NCBI GenBank assembly: GCA_016699715.1
Contig: CP065007.1
Coordinates: forward strand, 1,302,001 to 1,366,000
From: Candidatus Competibacteraceae bacterium
GTDB taxonomy: Bacteria; Pseudomonadota; Gammaproteobacteria; Competibacterales; Competibacteraceae
Direction: 5' to 3'
Length of the DNA stretch: 64,000 bases
The position numbers and the translations under genes were made by a program. Under the pieces are notes generated by a model that was not told where the DNA came from, did no database searches, and saw nothing but the letters and a program-made list of their open reading frames with translations. Below, one piece after another: positions 35,067-43,800 of the stretch. Positions within the stretch are counted from its first letter, which is position 1. Every line of letters begins with the position of its first letter.

Positions 35067-35210
35067 AAGAGGGCAACAGATGCCAATGCCGCCGCGTCTT
35101 GACAACAGCAACGCGACTTCACTGGGATCAGTCCCCATCTGAAAGGCGAAAGGACCGAATCGGGCCGTTTCAATCCACCGATCCAGCCGCCGCCAAGCGT
35201 TCGGGTCCAT
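35064..35210 (-). CDS. Small hypothetical protein (48 aa)
   Basis: Start ATG preceded at 8 nt by AGGTGG. The product begins MDPNAWRRLDRWIETARFGP, continues through FAFQMGTDPSEVALLLSRRG and ends GIGICCPL. Aromatic and Arg content and third-position GC look coding. The stop codon lies in the right terminal repeat of the 114-bp element, so the element may have truncated a longer gene. I recognise no family. A competing longer frame on the same strand reads through the repeat and looks non-coding. Confidence 0.4.
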   Translation of the reverse strand: MDPNAWRRLDRWIETARFGPFAFQMGTDPSEVALLLSRRGGIGICCPL

Positions 35211-35477
35211 TGGAATGTCCACCTCTCAAGGCTCATTTTTCCATTGGGGCATAGAGTGTTATGCCCGATGAACCAAGAAAGATGTCCGCGAAAATGTCCG
35301 CGCCTCGCACTAAAGCCGCCAGCATATCAAGCAGTACTCCCCATCCCGACTCCCGCCCAATAACGCAGACAATACATCCGCCAATTCCAGGATCGGCGGC
35401 AACTCCAGTGTCTTGAGCACATTGCCCTTGGCGATGATAAGCTTAAGAAACTGGGTTGTGCTTCGAGGGGGAATACC
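35211..35477. other. Gap upstream of mepA with possible gene remnant
   Basis: No intact gene. On the minus strand, roughly 35312-35460, a frame reads TTQFLKLIIAKGNVLKTLEL, then PPILELADVLSALLGGSRDG, and stops soon after with no start codon. It could be a decayed 3' fragment of an unknown gene or chance. A direct repeat AAxATGTCCGCG occurs twice near 35280-35300. The mepA ribosome-binding site (AGGGGG) lies at the right end. Confidence 0.3.
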
Positions 35478-36332
35478 ATGACGCTTCGGTTCGCCGCATT
35501 ACTGATTTCGCTGCTTTGGGGATGGACACCGGCCTGGGCTGGCAATGCGTGGAGCAGAATCGCTTATCCGCTGGCGGGTCCGCCACAGGTGATCGGCTCC
35601 TACGCCGCCGGCTGCATCGGCGGGGCGATGGCACTGCCGCTAACGGGCGAGGGCTATCAGGTCATGCGCCCCAGCCGCAACCGCTATTACGGTCACCCTC
35701 TGCTGGTGCGGCTGGTGGAGCGGCTGGGCCGGCAAACGGCGGCGGGTGGCGGGCGGCTGCTGGTCGGCGATCTGGCCCAGCCGCGCGGCGGCCCGATGCC
35801 GAACGGCCACCGCAGCCACCAGAGCGGGCTGGACGCGGATATCTGGTTCCTGCAACAGCCGCGCGACCGGCTGCTGTCGCGCAGCGAAGTGGAGCGGATT
35901 GAGATGCTCTCGATGGTGCGCGCCGACGAAGGCGTGTTGAACAACTCCCGCTGGTCACCGCGCTATCGGGACGCGCTGAAACAGGCGGCCCTGGCGCCCG
36001 AAGTGGAGCGGATTTTCGTCAATCCGATCATCAAACAGGCGCTGTGCGCCAGCGAAACCGACCGAAGCTGGCTGTATAAACTGCGGCCGTGGTGGGGACA
36101 CGATGCCCATTTTCACGTCCGGCTGGCCTGCCCACCCGGTTCCGATCAGTGCAAGCCGCAAAAACCGATCCCGCTCGATGACGGATGCGGCTCCGACCTG
36201 AGCAACTGGGTGCGGGACATCGTGCGGGCGGTACTGTCGCCGCGCCCTTACCGGAAACCTCGGCCGCCGTCCGAGGACCGCTTACCGGCGGCCTGCGGTT
36301 TTGTGCTGGAAAATCCCACTGCCCAGCGCTAA
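35478..36332 (+). CDS. mepA: Penicillin-insensitive murein endopeptidase MepA
   Basis: 284-residue periplasmic LAS-family zinc peptidase that cuts D-Ala-meso-DAP cross-links in peptidoglycan. Signal peptide MTLRFAALLISLLWGWTPAWA. Zinc and catalytic motifs are GGPMPNGHRSHQSGLDADIWF (H...H...D pattern) and WWGHDAHFHVRLACP. Paired cysteines near the C terminus (CGSDLSNW and elsewhere) fit the family. Monocistronic by position, with AGGGGG before the ATG. Length is near E. coli MepA (274). Confidence 0.93.
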   Translation: MTLRFAALLISLLWGWTPAWAGNAWSRIAYPLAGPPQVIGSYAAGCIGGAMALPLTGEGYQVMRPSRNRYYGHPLLVRLVERLGRQTAAGGGRLLVGDLAQPRGGPMPNGHRSHQSGLDADIWFLQQPRDRLLSRSEVERIEMLSMVRADEGVLNNSRWSPRYRDALKQAALAPEVERIFVNPIIKQALCASETDRSWLYKLRPWWGHDAHFHVRLACPPGSDQCKPQKPIPLDDGCGSDLSNWVRDIVRAVLSPRPYRKPRPPSEDRLPAACGFVLENPTAQR

Positions 36333-36371
36333 GCCGGTTTCCCGGCGCGCCACGCCTCGGTCATCGCCGGG

Positions 36372-36776
36372 TCATTCACCCGTCTTGTCCTCCAACTTCA
36401 GCGATGCCGAATTGATGCAATAGCGCTGGCCGGTCGGGGCCGGACCATCATCGAACACATGGCCCAAATGAGCCCCGCAATCCGCGCACAGCACCTCGGT
36501 GCGGCGCATGAACAAACCACGGTCCTCGGCGGTAGTCACCTTCTCCGCCTCCACCGGCTCCCAAAAACTCGGCCAGCCGGTGCCGGAGTCGAACTTGGCC
36601 CCGGCATCGAACAGCGGGGCGCCGCAGCAGGCACAGCGATAAACCCCCGGTTCGTGGCAATCGTGATACGTCCCGGTAAAGGCCGGTTCCGTCCCTTTCT
36701 GGCGGCAGATTCGATACTGCTCCGGGCTTAACCGTGCCCGCCACTCGGCGTCGGATTTGCTGATCTTGTAGCTCAT
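36372..36776 (-). CDS. msrB: Peptide-methionine (R)-S-oxide reductase MsrB
   Basis: 134-residue repair enzyme reducing Met-R-sulfoxide. Two zinc-binding CxxC pairs (CACCGAPLF, CADCGAHLGHVF) are present. The active-site segment GPAPTGQRYCINSASL carries the catalytic Cys, and GTGWPSFWEPV is a signature. Family start YKISKSDAEWRARLSPEQY. Normal length, converging on mepA. Confidence 0.95.
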   Translation of the reverse strand: MSYKISKSDAEWRARLSPEQYRICRQKGTEPAFTGTYHDCHEPGVYRCACCGAPLFDAGAKFDSGTGWPSFWEPVEAEKVTTAEDRGLFMRRTEVLCADCGAHLGHVFDDGPAPTGQRYCINSASLKLEDKTGE

Positions 36777-36852
36777 GACTGCTCCTTACATGGGTTGGGG
36801 CCTACGCTCGATAGACCGCAACCGCCCGAATTGGTGTCGGACCCGCCCGCGT

Positions 36853-38436
36853 TCAATCCGGCTGGCTGGCCTGCCTTTCCAGCGCCTCCCAAACATGCTC
36901 GGCCAAACCCACGCCGACCTCGTTGAACGCCAGAAAGGTCATGTCGGCGCCCGCCGCCTTCAGTGCCTGCTCTTCCTCGGGATAGCTGCTGACCGCGCCG
37001 ATCAACCCCTGGAAGCCGTGCCGCCGCAACTGCCGGGCGGCGATGCTCTTTGCCTCCGGGTCCGGCATCGCCAGTACCACCGCCTTGAGACCGTCCAGGC
37101 GCAAGCGATGCCAGAATCCCGGGTCCTCGGCGTCGGCGTAAACCACCCGCCGGCCTTCGTGCAGATGCCGTTCGACCTTGACCAGATCCGAGTCGATGCC
37201 GGACACCATCCGCACCTTGGGCTGACCCGGAACATGCTGGCGCTTCTTTAGAAAATCGTAGGCGGAAGTGCCGGCGTGGCCCATGCCAAGAATCAGAATC
37301 TGGGTGCTGCCCAGCGACACCGGCTGCTCGTCGGGATGTCGGTCGGCCCGCTCGAACCGCGCCAACCGGTGCTCAAATCGCTCATACAGGACATGGGCAA
37401 AGCGGTTGAGCGGCGCGGCGATGACGAAGGACAGCGCCACGGTCAGGGCCAACAACACCAGCCATTCGGCGTCCAATTGGCCGTTGCCGACCATGAATTT
37501 CACCACGATCAGCGCGAACTCACTGTAGCTGGCCAACGCCAGCGCGGTCAAAAAAGCGGTGCGGGCGCGCAGCCGGAAGGCGACCAGAATGAAAAAAAAC
37601 AGCGCTGCCTTGAGCGGCAGCAGCAGCGCCAGCAGCAGCGCCCCGCCCAGCGTGGCCAGACTGGGCCAGCCTTCCAGCCCGATTTGCAGGAAAAAACCGA
37701 CCAGCAGCACTTCCTTGAGCGACCATAATGCCTTGGAGAGTTCCGTCGCCCGGGAATGACTCGCCAGCAAAACCCCCAACAACAGCGCGCCCAACTCCGA
37801 ACTCAGGCCCAGATGCTCGAAACCCAGACCGCCGACCAGCAACACCAGCACCAGTCCGTACAGCACCAGCAATTCGTCGTGGCCGCTCCAGTCCAGCAAT
37901 TTCATCACCAGTGGCTGCAACAGCGGTAGCCCCAGCACCAGCAAGGCCCATGGCGACGGCGCTCCCACGCCCGCCACCGTCATCAAGAGTAGCGCCGCCA
38001 AGTCCTGAATGATCAGAATGCCAATTGCCACTCGGCCGTGAAAAGCGCGCAGTTCCGCCTTTTCTTCCAAACTCTTGGCCGCCAGCACCGTGCTGGAAAA
38101 GCCCAGGGTGATCGCCAGCAGCAACGCCTGTCCCGGTGGCAGCGTCAAAACCGCGAGCAGGCCCAGCCCCAACAACGCCCCACTGACCGCCAGATGCAGT
38201 AGCCCACCCCCCCAAACCTCGGGACGAATCAGACTCTTGATCCGCAGCTTGAGACCGACACTGAACAGCAGCAGCAGTACCCCGGCATGGGCGATCTGCT
38301 CGAGTAGTTCGCTGCCTTCCTGACCCAGGGCATTTAGCACGAACCCCGCCGCCAGATAGCCGACCAGCGCCGGCAAACCCAAATAGCGAAACAGTAATCC
38401 CAGAAAAAAAGCGAGCGCAATCCAGAAAGCATCCAT
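36853..38436 (-). CDS. Kef-type monovalent cation:proton antiporter (CPA2)
   Basis: 527 residues. About twelve N-terminal helices (to around residue 365) include LGFSSTVLAAKSLEEKAELR and RVAIGILIIQDLAALLLMTV, the conserved Kef/YbaL signatures. A C-terminal TrkA-N/RCK domain follows with the Rossmann motif ILILGMGHAGTSAYDFL and DAEDPGFWHRL. It probably exchanges K+ or Na+ for H+ with nucleotide gating. Closer to YbaL/KefB-like antiporters than to Trk. No ancillary kefF/kefG flavoprotein is adjacent. Exact ion is unknown. Confidence 0.9.
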   Translation of the reverse strand: MDAFWIALAFFLGLLFRYLGLPALVGYLAAGFVLNALGQEGSELLEQIAHAGVLLLLFSVGLKLRIKSLIRPEVWGGGLLHLAVSGALLGLGLLAVLTLPPGQALLLAITLGFSSTVLAAKSLEEKAELRAFHGRVAIGILIIQDLAALLLMTVAGVGAPSPWALLVLGLPLLQPLVMKLLDWSGHDELLVLYGLVLVLLVGGLGFEHLGLSSELGALLLGVLLASHSRATELSKALWSLKEVLLVGFFLQIGLEGWPSLATLGGALLLALLLPLKAALFFFILVAFRLRARTAFLTALALASYSEFALIVVKFMVGNGQLDAEWLVLLALTVALSFVIAAPLNRFAHVLYERFEHRLARFERADRHPDEQPVSLGSTQILILGMGHAGTSAYDFLKKRQHVPGQPKVRMVSGIDSDLVKVERHLHEGRRVVYADAEDPGFWHRLRLDGLKAVVLAMPDPEAKSIAARQLRRHGFQGLIGAVSSYPEEEQALKAAGADMTFLAFNEVGVGLAEHVWEALERQASQPD

Positions 38437-38567
38437 GGGTCAGCAAAACTCCCGGATCGGAATCCGATGAAAACACGGGCGGGATCGGCACGATACCGTC
38501 TCGTCCGGCGTTGGGCGGGGCCGATTGCGTCGCTTTCCAGCGACCGGAATCAAGGCGTTGCAAAACC

Positions 38568-38810
38568 TCATGCTTTCTTGAGCACTTGCACCACGTACAG
38601 CAAGACCATGGCGCCCACCGTGGCGGTGATGAGCTGACCGATCAGGCCGATCGCGGCAAAACCGAGCAAGCGGAACAGAAAACCGCCGACGAAGGCGCCA
38701 ATCACGCCGATCACCAGATTACCGCCCAGCCCCATGCTGCCGCCGCGCATGAAGGTGGTCGCAATCCAGCCCGCGATCAGGCCGATAATTAGAAACCCAA
38801 TTAAATCCAT
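38568..38810 (-). CDS. GlsB/YeaQ/YmgE family small membrane protein
   Basis: 80 residues from the ATG with AGGA 7 nt upstream. Three glycine-rich helices: LIGFLIIGLIAGWIATTFM, LGGNLVIGVIGAFVGGFLFR, and a final LIGQLITATVGAMVLLYVV. This is the transglycosylase-associated/GlsB fold, often induced in stationary phase or general stress. Function is uncertain. The gene stands alone between the antiporter and a divergent nuclease-like gene. Confidence 0.92.
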   Translation of the reverse strand: MDLIGFLIIGLIAGWIATTFMRGGSMGLGGNLVIGVIGAFVGGFLFRLLGFAAIGLIGQLITATVGAMVLLYVVQVLKKA

Positions 38811-38945
38811 AATGTTATCCTGTGTAAGAGTGGCTCGTGGTTCCACCGATCATAACGCATGAAAGCTACAGACCAAATAGACTTCACCCGCGAACAGAGC
38901 CCAAATGTGTTTCGATCATCGCATCGCCTGTCTGGCGCTCCCACC

Positions 38946-39398
38946 ATGCCCGCTATTTTTCCGCTGCTCATCGTCCTGCTGTATACCACCGCCGCGCCGG
39001 CCAGCGATCTCTCCAGTTTTGCCTTCGTCAACGACGATGGCAGCCTGCGCATCCGTGGCCAGACCGTGCGGCTGTACGGCATCATCATTCCACCGACCGA
39101 TCAGGGTTGCCAAGACAACGTCCGTCCCATCCACTGCGCGCCACGCGCCGCGCTGGCGCTGAATTTCAAGATCGGGGTCAATTTTGTTCACTGCGATATT
39201 CGGGAGCGCCTGCCCAACGACGACGTGCTCGCCAGTTGCACGGTCAACGATGAGGATCTGGCCGCCTGGCTGATTCAGCAAGGTTGGGCCGCCGCCGCGC
39301 CCGACGCCCCGCCTGAATATGTCGTGCTGGAAAAAATTGCCCAACAACGAGGTATCGGGGTGTGGGGTATCCCGATAGGCAACTGGCCGGGGCGTTGA
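38946..39398 (+). CDS. Secreted staphylococcal-nuclease-like protein, probably non-catalytic
   Basis: 150 residues. The chosen ATG opens a signal peptide (MPAIFPLLIVLLYTTAAPA). The mature part has an OB-fold SNase layout: LRIRGQTVRLYGIIIPPTDQ, CAPRAALALNFKIG, then VLASCTVNDEDLAAWLIQQG. The usual acidic residue after the IDAPE-type strand is replaced (IIIPPTDQGC) and the second catalytic Arg region (DRYGR) is absent, so activity is doubtful. Four Cys residues could form disulfides. Its 3' end is duplicated elsewhere in the island (see findings). Upstream in-frame ATGs exist but would mask the signal. Confidence 0.75.
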   Translation: MPAIFPLLIVLLYTTAAPASDLSSFAFVNDDGSLRIRGQTVRLYGIIIPPTDQGCQDNVRPIHCAPRAALALNFKIGVNFVHCDIRERLPNDDVLASCTVNDEDLAAWLIQQGWAAAAPDAPPEYVVLEKIAQQRGIGVWGIPIGNWPGR

Positions 39399-39470
39399 AT
39401 CGCCCGCATCAATCTCCCAGCAGCTTCCCTGTCCGGCGATAAATCAGCGGCTCCCACCCCGCCAGTTTGC
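39377..39470. repeat. Left ~94-bp imperfect direct repeat flanking the signalling island
   Basis: Contains the 3' end of the nuclease-like gene and a relic of the desuccinylase 3' end. It aligns with 49921-50015 at very roughly three quarters identity by eye, sharing blocks such as CTGGCC-GGGCGTTGAA and TCAATC. Together they bracket 10.4 kb of signalling genes. Confidence 0.65.
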
Positions 39471-39471
39471 C
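39409..39471 (-). pseudogene. Relic of a succinylglutamate desuccinylase-like 3' end
   Basis: The frame reads GKLAGWEPLIYRRTGKLLGD then stop. The intact gene ending at 49954 finishes CKVAGRESLGYRQAGKLLED, which is 12 of 20 identical and ends at the same place. There is no start or upstream body. It lies directly tail-to-tail with the nuclease-like gene, probably the original neighbour arrangement before the island was inserted. Confidence 0.7.
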
Positions 39472-39477
39472 GGGAAA

Positions 39478-39698
39478 TCACCCACCGTCACGGTCTGAAA
39501 CAGGGCGGTTGTGGAACATCCAAGGTGATGAGATCGAACTTGCCCCGCTCACAAACCGCGAGTGCCTGACGGCCGTCTTCGGCCTGTTCGACGCAAAAAC
39601 CCGCCTGCCCCAGAGCTTCGCTCACCAGGAAACGGGTCGCAAGATCGTTGTCCACCACTAAAAATCCGGGCGGGCGCGGCAACGGTTTCAGCGCTCAT
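39478..39698 (-). pseudogene. Deletion relic of a REC-PAS-GGDEF-EAL gene
   Basis: Corresponds to the first ~60 codons and last ~12 codons of the intact regulator at 43846-45987, with about 1.9 kb missing. The start MSAETVAAPARI matches MSADTVSAPARI. An extra A in a five-A run then shifts frame before LVVDNDLATRFLVSEALGQA. The receiver ends at DLITLD, the phospho-acceptor position, where it fuses to the FHNRPVSDRDGG tail. It occupies the same place after kinase 1 as the intact gene does after kinase 2. Not functional. Confidence 0.85.
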
Positions 39699-39824
39699 CG
39701 GCGATTTTCCTTGAGTCGGATACGATAACAATAGCGGAATGCGGCACCGATTCGAGACCACCCGCCACGATCCCGGACCAAACCGGCAACAGCGTTGCGC
39801 TTGGGGGAGTCTGTCGGTTAACCA

Positions 39825-42695
39825 TCATGGACCAGCAGACGTCGGGGTCACCCGTCGTTCCCTCTCCATCTCCACAACCAGTGCTTCCCGCACCCGCGCA
39901 TAGTGGCGGTCCACCTCCCGCAGCAAGGTGGGGGCGTCTTCCAGGCACTGGTCCCGCCCCCGATACTCCAACTCCTTGCACACCGCCGCCAACTGCATCG
40001 CCCCCAGGTTGGCGCTACCCGACTTGAAACCATGAGCCGCCTGACGCAGTGCCCCGCTATCCCCGGCCGTGATCGCCTCTCGCATCTGCTGGAGAAAAGT
40101 GGGCGAGCTATCCAGATAGAGGCCGATGATTTTACCCAGCACGCTGGGTTGGCCGGGCCGCTGCAAGGCACGGATTTGGGTCAGGGCGCGTTCGTCCAAC
40201 AGTGAATCGGTTAGGGCGATCGGCTGTGTGGGGGACGGTGGAGCTGCCGAGAGGGCGATGACGGTGTTATTGGCCGCTACCTCCGAGGCAGGCGGCTGGG
40301 ATAGTGTGGCCGAGGCGGGCATGGCAGCGGCGGGCATGGGCGCAAGCTGCCTGACAATGGGCAACCAGCCTTCCAAAATCGCCACCAACTGTGCCTGCTC
40401 GAAGGGTTTAGCGAGGTAGTCGTCCATTCCTGCCGCCTGGCACTGCTCCCGCACCCCCTTGATAACGTTGGCGGTCAAGGCGATGATCGGCACCCGCCGG
40501 CCACCGGTGGCGCTTTCTCGTTGCCGCCATTCAGTGGCGGCGCTCCAACCGTCCAGCACCGGCATATGGCAATCCATCAGCACCAGGTCGAAGGGTTCGC
40601 GCGCTAACGCGGCCAGTGCTTCGCGTCCGTCATTGGCCAGTTCGACCCGGCAACCCAGATGTTCGAGCATGGCCAGCGCCACTTCCTGGTTGACCGGGTT
40701 GTCCTCGGCCACCAACACTCGGCCGTCGAAGCGCGGCGGTTCCTCGCGCCGGACGGAACGATAGCTCACGGAGTCCACCGCCAAGGCGGTCGGCCGCGCG
40801 AGCCGGCACAGGGCGTCATGGAGTTCGGCTTGGCGCATGGGTTTTTGTAAGTAAAGGTTCACTTCGGCCCCCGCCTCCTGAGGATTGTCATCGCTCAAGC
40901 CGCTCAAGGTGAGCATTAGCAACCGCGGCGCGCGCAGGGTGGGATCGGCACGAATCTGGCGGGCGAGCTTCAAACCATCCATACCGGGCATGTGCCCATC
41001 AAGGATGACGATACCGTAAGCCGCCCCGGTCTGGACCGCCTGGCGCAGGATGGCGAGCGCCTCCGATCCGCCCGCCACGCCGGTCTCGCGCATGCCCCAA
41101 CCGCGCAACTGGCGCTGGAGGATCTCGCGGGTGGTGGCGTGGTTGTCCACCACCAACACCCGCACGTTTTGCAAATCGGCACGGGGCGGCGGGATCGGAC
41201 GCAACGCCGTCTCGGCGCGCGCCAGGGTGAGGGTGCACCAGAAGGTCGAGCCGGCGCCCAGGGTGCTCTCGACGCCCATCTCCCCACCCATGAGTTGCAC
41301 CAGGCGCTTGCAGATGGCCAAGCCCAAGCCGGTACCGCCATAGCGGCGCGTGGTGGAACTGTCGGCTTGGGTAAAGGCCTCGAAAAGCCGGGCCTGCGCC
41401 TCGGGGGTCATTCCGATCCCCGTGTCGCGCACTGTTAAGCGCAGCCGCGCGGTGTCGGGGCCTTGCGCCACCGCCGTCAGGCGGAGGACCACCTCGCCGC
41501 GTTCGGTGAACTTGATGGCGTTGCTTAGCAGGTTCATCACAATCTGCCGCAGCCGCCCCGAGTCACCTTGCAACGGGTCCGGCAAGTCCGCCACCACGTC
41601 AACCGCCAGCTCCAGACCCTTGCCATGGGCTCGCGCGGCCAACAATATGGCGGTTTCCTCGATGAGTTCCCGCAGGTCGAAGGTCACGATGTCCAGCTCC
41701 AGTCGCCCCGCCTCGATCTTGGAGAAATCCAGAATGTCGTTGATGACCGCCAGCAGAGTTTGACCCGACTGCAGAATGGTGTGGCTAAACCGCCGCTGCT
41801 GGGTGGTCAGCACCGTCCCTCGCAATAATTCCGTCATGCCCAGGACGCCATTCAGCGGCGTGCGAATCTCGTGACTCATCATGGCCAAAAATTCACTCTT
41901 GGCCCGGCTCGCCGCCTCGGCGGCTTCCTTGGCAAACCGAAGCTGGGTATCGCGCCGTTCGAGTTGATCCAGCATGTGATTGAACGCGGAGATCAGCACG
42001 CCAAACTCGGCCGCGCCGGGTTGTCCGGGAACACGCACGGACAGGTCGGCGCCGGCGCGGCCGATACGTTCCACCGTTTCGATGAGTTGGTTTAGCGGTC
42101 GGGTCACGAACGCCGCAAGCGCGCTTAGCAGCAGCGCGATCCCGGCGACGAGAACGAGCAAGCCCGCGCCGGCGCCGATGTAAAGTACCCGCCGCAGTTC
42201 GTCCACCACCAGCCCGCCGGGAAATCCAACCACGACACTTGCGACCTGTATACCGTCCCGCCCGAAGACCGGAATCACCGCCATATGGAAATAGGCCGAG
42301 CCAAGACTGATGCCCGTGATCGAGTCGTTATCCAGCCGCAGGGCTTCGAGCAGGGCGGGCCGCATGATTTCGCCGCCCATCCTTACCGACTCGCTACTGA
42401 ACAGGATCCGACCGTCGTCCGTGGCAACGAAAGCATGGCTGATCCCCGGGTACAGGCTGACGATTTCCTGACACTGCTCCTCGAAACCAATCAGGTCCCC
42501 CACCTTGATTCCCAGCGCCAGGATTCGCTCCAACTGGAGTTTCAGACTCTTGCCAATGGCGAGCGAGCGCGACTCAAGCGCCTTCTCGTACTGGTTTGAG
42601 AAGATATACCCACTGGCGCCGATGATCGCGGCCATCGCCGCCAATACGACGCTGGCCGCGATCAGCACAATTCTGGCGCGCAGCCCAAGACGCAT
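39825..42695 (-). CDS. Hybrid sensor histidine kinase with two REC domains and HPt (kinase 1)
   Basis: 956-residue inner-membrane phosphorelay kinase. Helix 1 (residues 9-32), a periplasmic sensor of ~135 residues, helix 2 (171-196) and HAMP (197-250) come first. HisKA has SHEIRTPLNG with His275, and HATPase has NAIKF, DTGIGM and GGTGLGLA. REC1 contains Asp566 (ILDGHMPGMDG) and REC2 Asp708 (LMDCHMPVLDG). A Pro/Ala linker leads to an HPt with His888 in AAHGFKSGSANLGA. All phospho-acceptors are intact. It begins directly after the binding-protein stop (TAAATG), so the two are coupled and the binding protein likely presents ligand to the periplasmic sensor. The output partner next door is the deleted regulator relic, so it may signal to the intact regulator of the other module. 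Confidence 0.93.
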   Translation of the reverse strand: MRLGLRARIVLIAASVVLAAMAAIIGASGYIFSNQYEKALESRSLAIGKSLKLQLERILALGIKVGDLIGFEEQCQEIVSLYPGISHAFVATDDGRILFSSESVRMGGEIMRPALLEALRLDNDSITGISLGSAYFHMAVIPVFGRDGIQVASVVVGFPGGLVVDELRRVLYIGAGAGLLVLVAGIALLLSALAAFVTRPLNQLIETVERIGRAGADLSVRVPGQPGAAEFGVLISAFNHMLDQLERRDTQLRFAKEAAEAASRAKSEFLAMMSHEIRTPLNGVLGMTELLRGTVLTTQQRRFSHTILQSGQTLLAVINDILDFSKIEAGRLELDIVTFDLRELIEETAILLAARAHGKGLELAVDVVADLPDPLQGDSGRLRQIVMNLLSNAIKFTERGEVVLRLTAVAQGPDTARLRLTVRDTGIGMTPEAQARLFEAFTQADSSTTRRYGGTGLGLAICKRLVQLMGGEMGVESTLGAGSTFWCTLTLARAETALRPIPPPRADLQNVRVLVVDNHATTREILQRQLRGWGMRETGVAGGSEALAILRQAVQTGAAYGIVILDGHMPGMDGLKLARQIRADPTLRAPRLLMLTLSGLSDDNPQEAGAEVNLYLQKPMRQAELHDALCRLARPTALAVDSVSYRSVRREEPPRFDGRVLVAEDNPVNQEVALAMLEHLGCRVELANDGREALAALAREPFDLVLMDCHMPVLDGWSAATEWRQRESATGGRRVPIIALTANVIKGVREQCQAAGMDDYLAKPFEQAQLVAILEGWLPIVRQLAPMPAAAMPASATLSQPPASEVAANNTVIALSAAPPSPTQPIALTDSLLDERALTQIRALQRPGQPSVLGKIIGLYLDSSPTFLQQMREAITAGDSGALRQAAHGFKSGSANLGAMQLAAVCKELEYRGRDQCLEDAPTLLREVDRHYARVREALVVEMERERRVTPTSAGP
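39862..40148. repeat. 287-bp HPt repeat, copy 1
   Basis: Matches 46300-46586 in the same orientation with a single mismatch, although flanking sequence is clearly diverged. It encodes almost the whole HPt core of kinase 1. Confidence 0.95.
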
Positions 42696-43742
42696 TTACT
42701 GATCCCACTCGAATTTCTCGATCACCTCGGCTGAGAGCAACACCCCGCTCTTCATCTTGATACCCAGCTTATTAGCGCGCGCCAAGCTGACGACAGCGCG
42801 GCCCTTGACGGTAGGCCGCATCGGTAAGCTCGATGGACTCTGGCCTTCGACCAGAATCGCATGCGCCAACCGGCCCGCCGCGAGTCCCTGTTCGTGCTCG
42901 GATACGGTGACGGCAGCCAGTGTGCCGTAATGCACGCGATCCACCCAAAAACCGCAATCCGGCAAGGTGCTGTTCTCGGCGGTCCAACGCAATACCTCCT
43001 GATAGGGAACGTTTTTGCCTTGCGAATCCTTGAAGTTAAAGATACCGATTAGGGCGATGGCATCCGCCTGGCCCGGATATTCCCTGATCTTGCGCTGGTA
43101 CTCGTCGAACGTCTGAAAGCGATCCCAGGCCACAATTTCGACATTGGGGATCTGGGTGATACGCTCGCGCATACGCGCCATCACCGGGTCCCACATGGTA
43201 TCGCCGTCGAACACGGCGGCAATCCGCTTGACATTCGGCACGATCTGCCTGAGCAGGTTTACGGTTTCGATAAAGTGTTCCTGTTCCAGAACGCCAGTAA
43301 CGTTATTGCTGCCCACGAAGTGGTAAATCCCTGGATCCTTGTTAACCCCGCTGAATACGAAAGGCAATTTCTTGTTGACATAGTGAATGGCGACGTATTC
43401 CTGGGCATCGTCATCGCTTGTGTAAACCAGGTCCGGCTGTGATGATTCGATCAAGGCACGCGCTTCCTGACCTTTTTTGTCCTTTGCTTCCGGCGTACTG
43501 TTGCGCTTGGTGTCCATCTGGAACACCTGATATTCGACCGGCGCATCCGCCATCCCTTCCTTAAAGCCTTCCAACTGGCCGTCGGTCCAACGCCATGGCG
43601 AGTGGTAACTCATGATGTGGAGGACCTTATACGGCGCTTTGTGCGCTACGCCGGCATCCCGCGCGGTGGCGCTCCAGGCATGAATAACCCACGCCGCCGC
43701 CATGATTCCCAACATCCAATGGGTGAATGTTCTGGATTTCAA
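42696..43742 (-). CDS. Periplasmic ABC-type substrate-binding protein, PF04392-like (sensor partner 1)
   Basis: 348 residues with a TTG start supported by AAAGGAG 7 nt upstream. The signal peptide runs to about WSATA. The mature protein reads APYKVLHIMSYHSPWRWTDG, VYTSDDDAQEYVAIHYV, FSGVNKDPGIYHFVGSNNVT, then VKRIAAVFDGDTMWDPVMAR, a two-lobed fold like ABC_sub_bind/TrpX proteins. No permease or ATPase lies nearby. Instead its stop touches the kinase 1 start, so it is best read as a sensory binding protein. Ligand unknown. Confidence 0.85.
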   Translation of the reverse strand: MKSRTFTHWMLGIMAAAWVIHAWSATARDAGVAHKAPYKVLHIMSYHSPWRWTDGQLEGFKEGMADAPVEYQVFQMDTKRNSTPEAKDKKGQEARALIESSQPDLVYTSDDDAQEYVAIHYVNKKLPFVFSGVNKDPGIYHFVGSNNVTGVLEQEHFIETVNLLRQIVPNVKRIAAVFDGDTMWDPVMARMRERITQIPNVEIVAWDRFQTFDEYQRKIREYPGQADAIALIGIFNFKDSQGKNVPYQEVLRWTAENSTLPDCGFWVDRVHYGTLAAVTVSEHEQGLAAGRLAHAILVEGQSPSSLPMRPTVKGRAVVSLARANKLGIKMKSGVLLSAEVIEKFEWDQ

Positions 43743-43800
43743 TGTAATGCTCCTTTCGATCTGTTACAGCAACCCTGAATCCGTTACCGTTAATCCGTTG

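Noticed and set aside
34774..35236. Minus-strand frames crossing the 114-bp repeat
   Set aside because: They translate the repeat's C/G runs and lack coding bias; a different frame in the right half looks more plausible.
36320..36372. Hairpin GCCGG-TTTC-CCGGC as terminator between mepA and msrB
   Set aside because: Only a 5-bp stem and no T run on either side.
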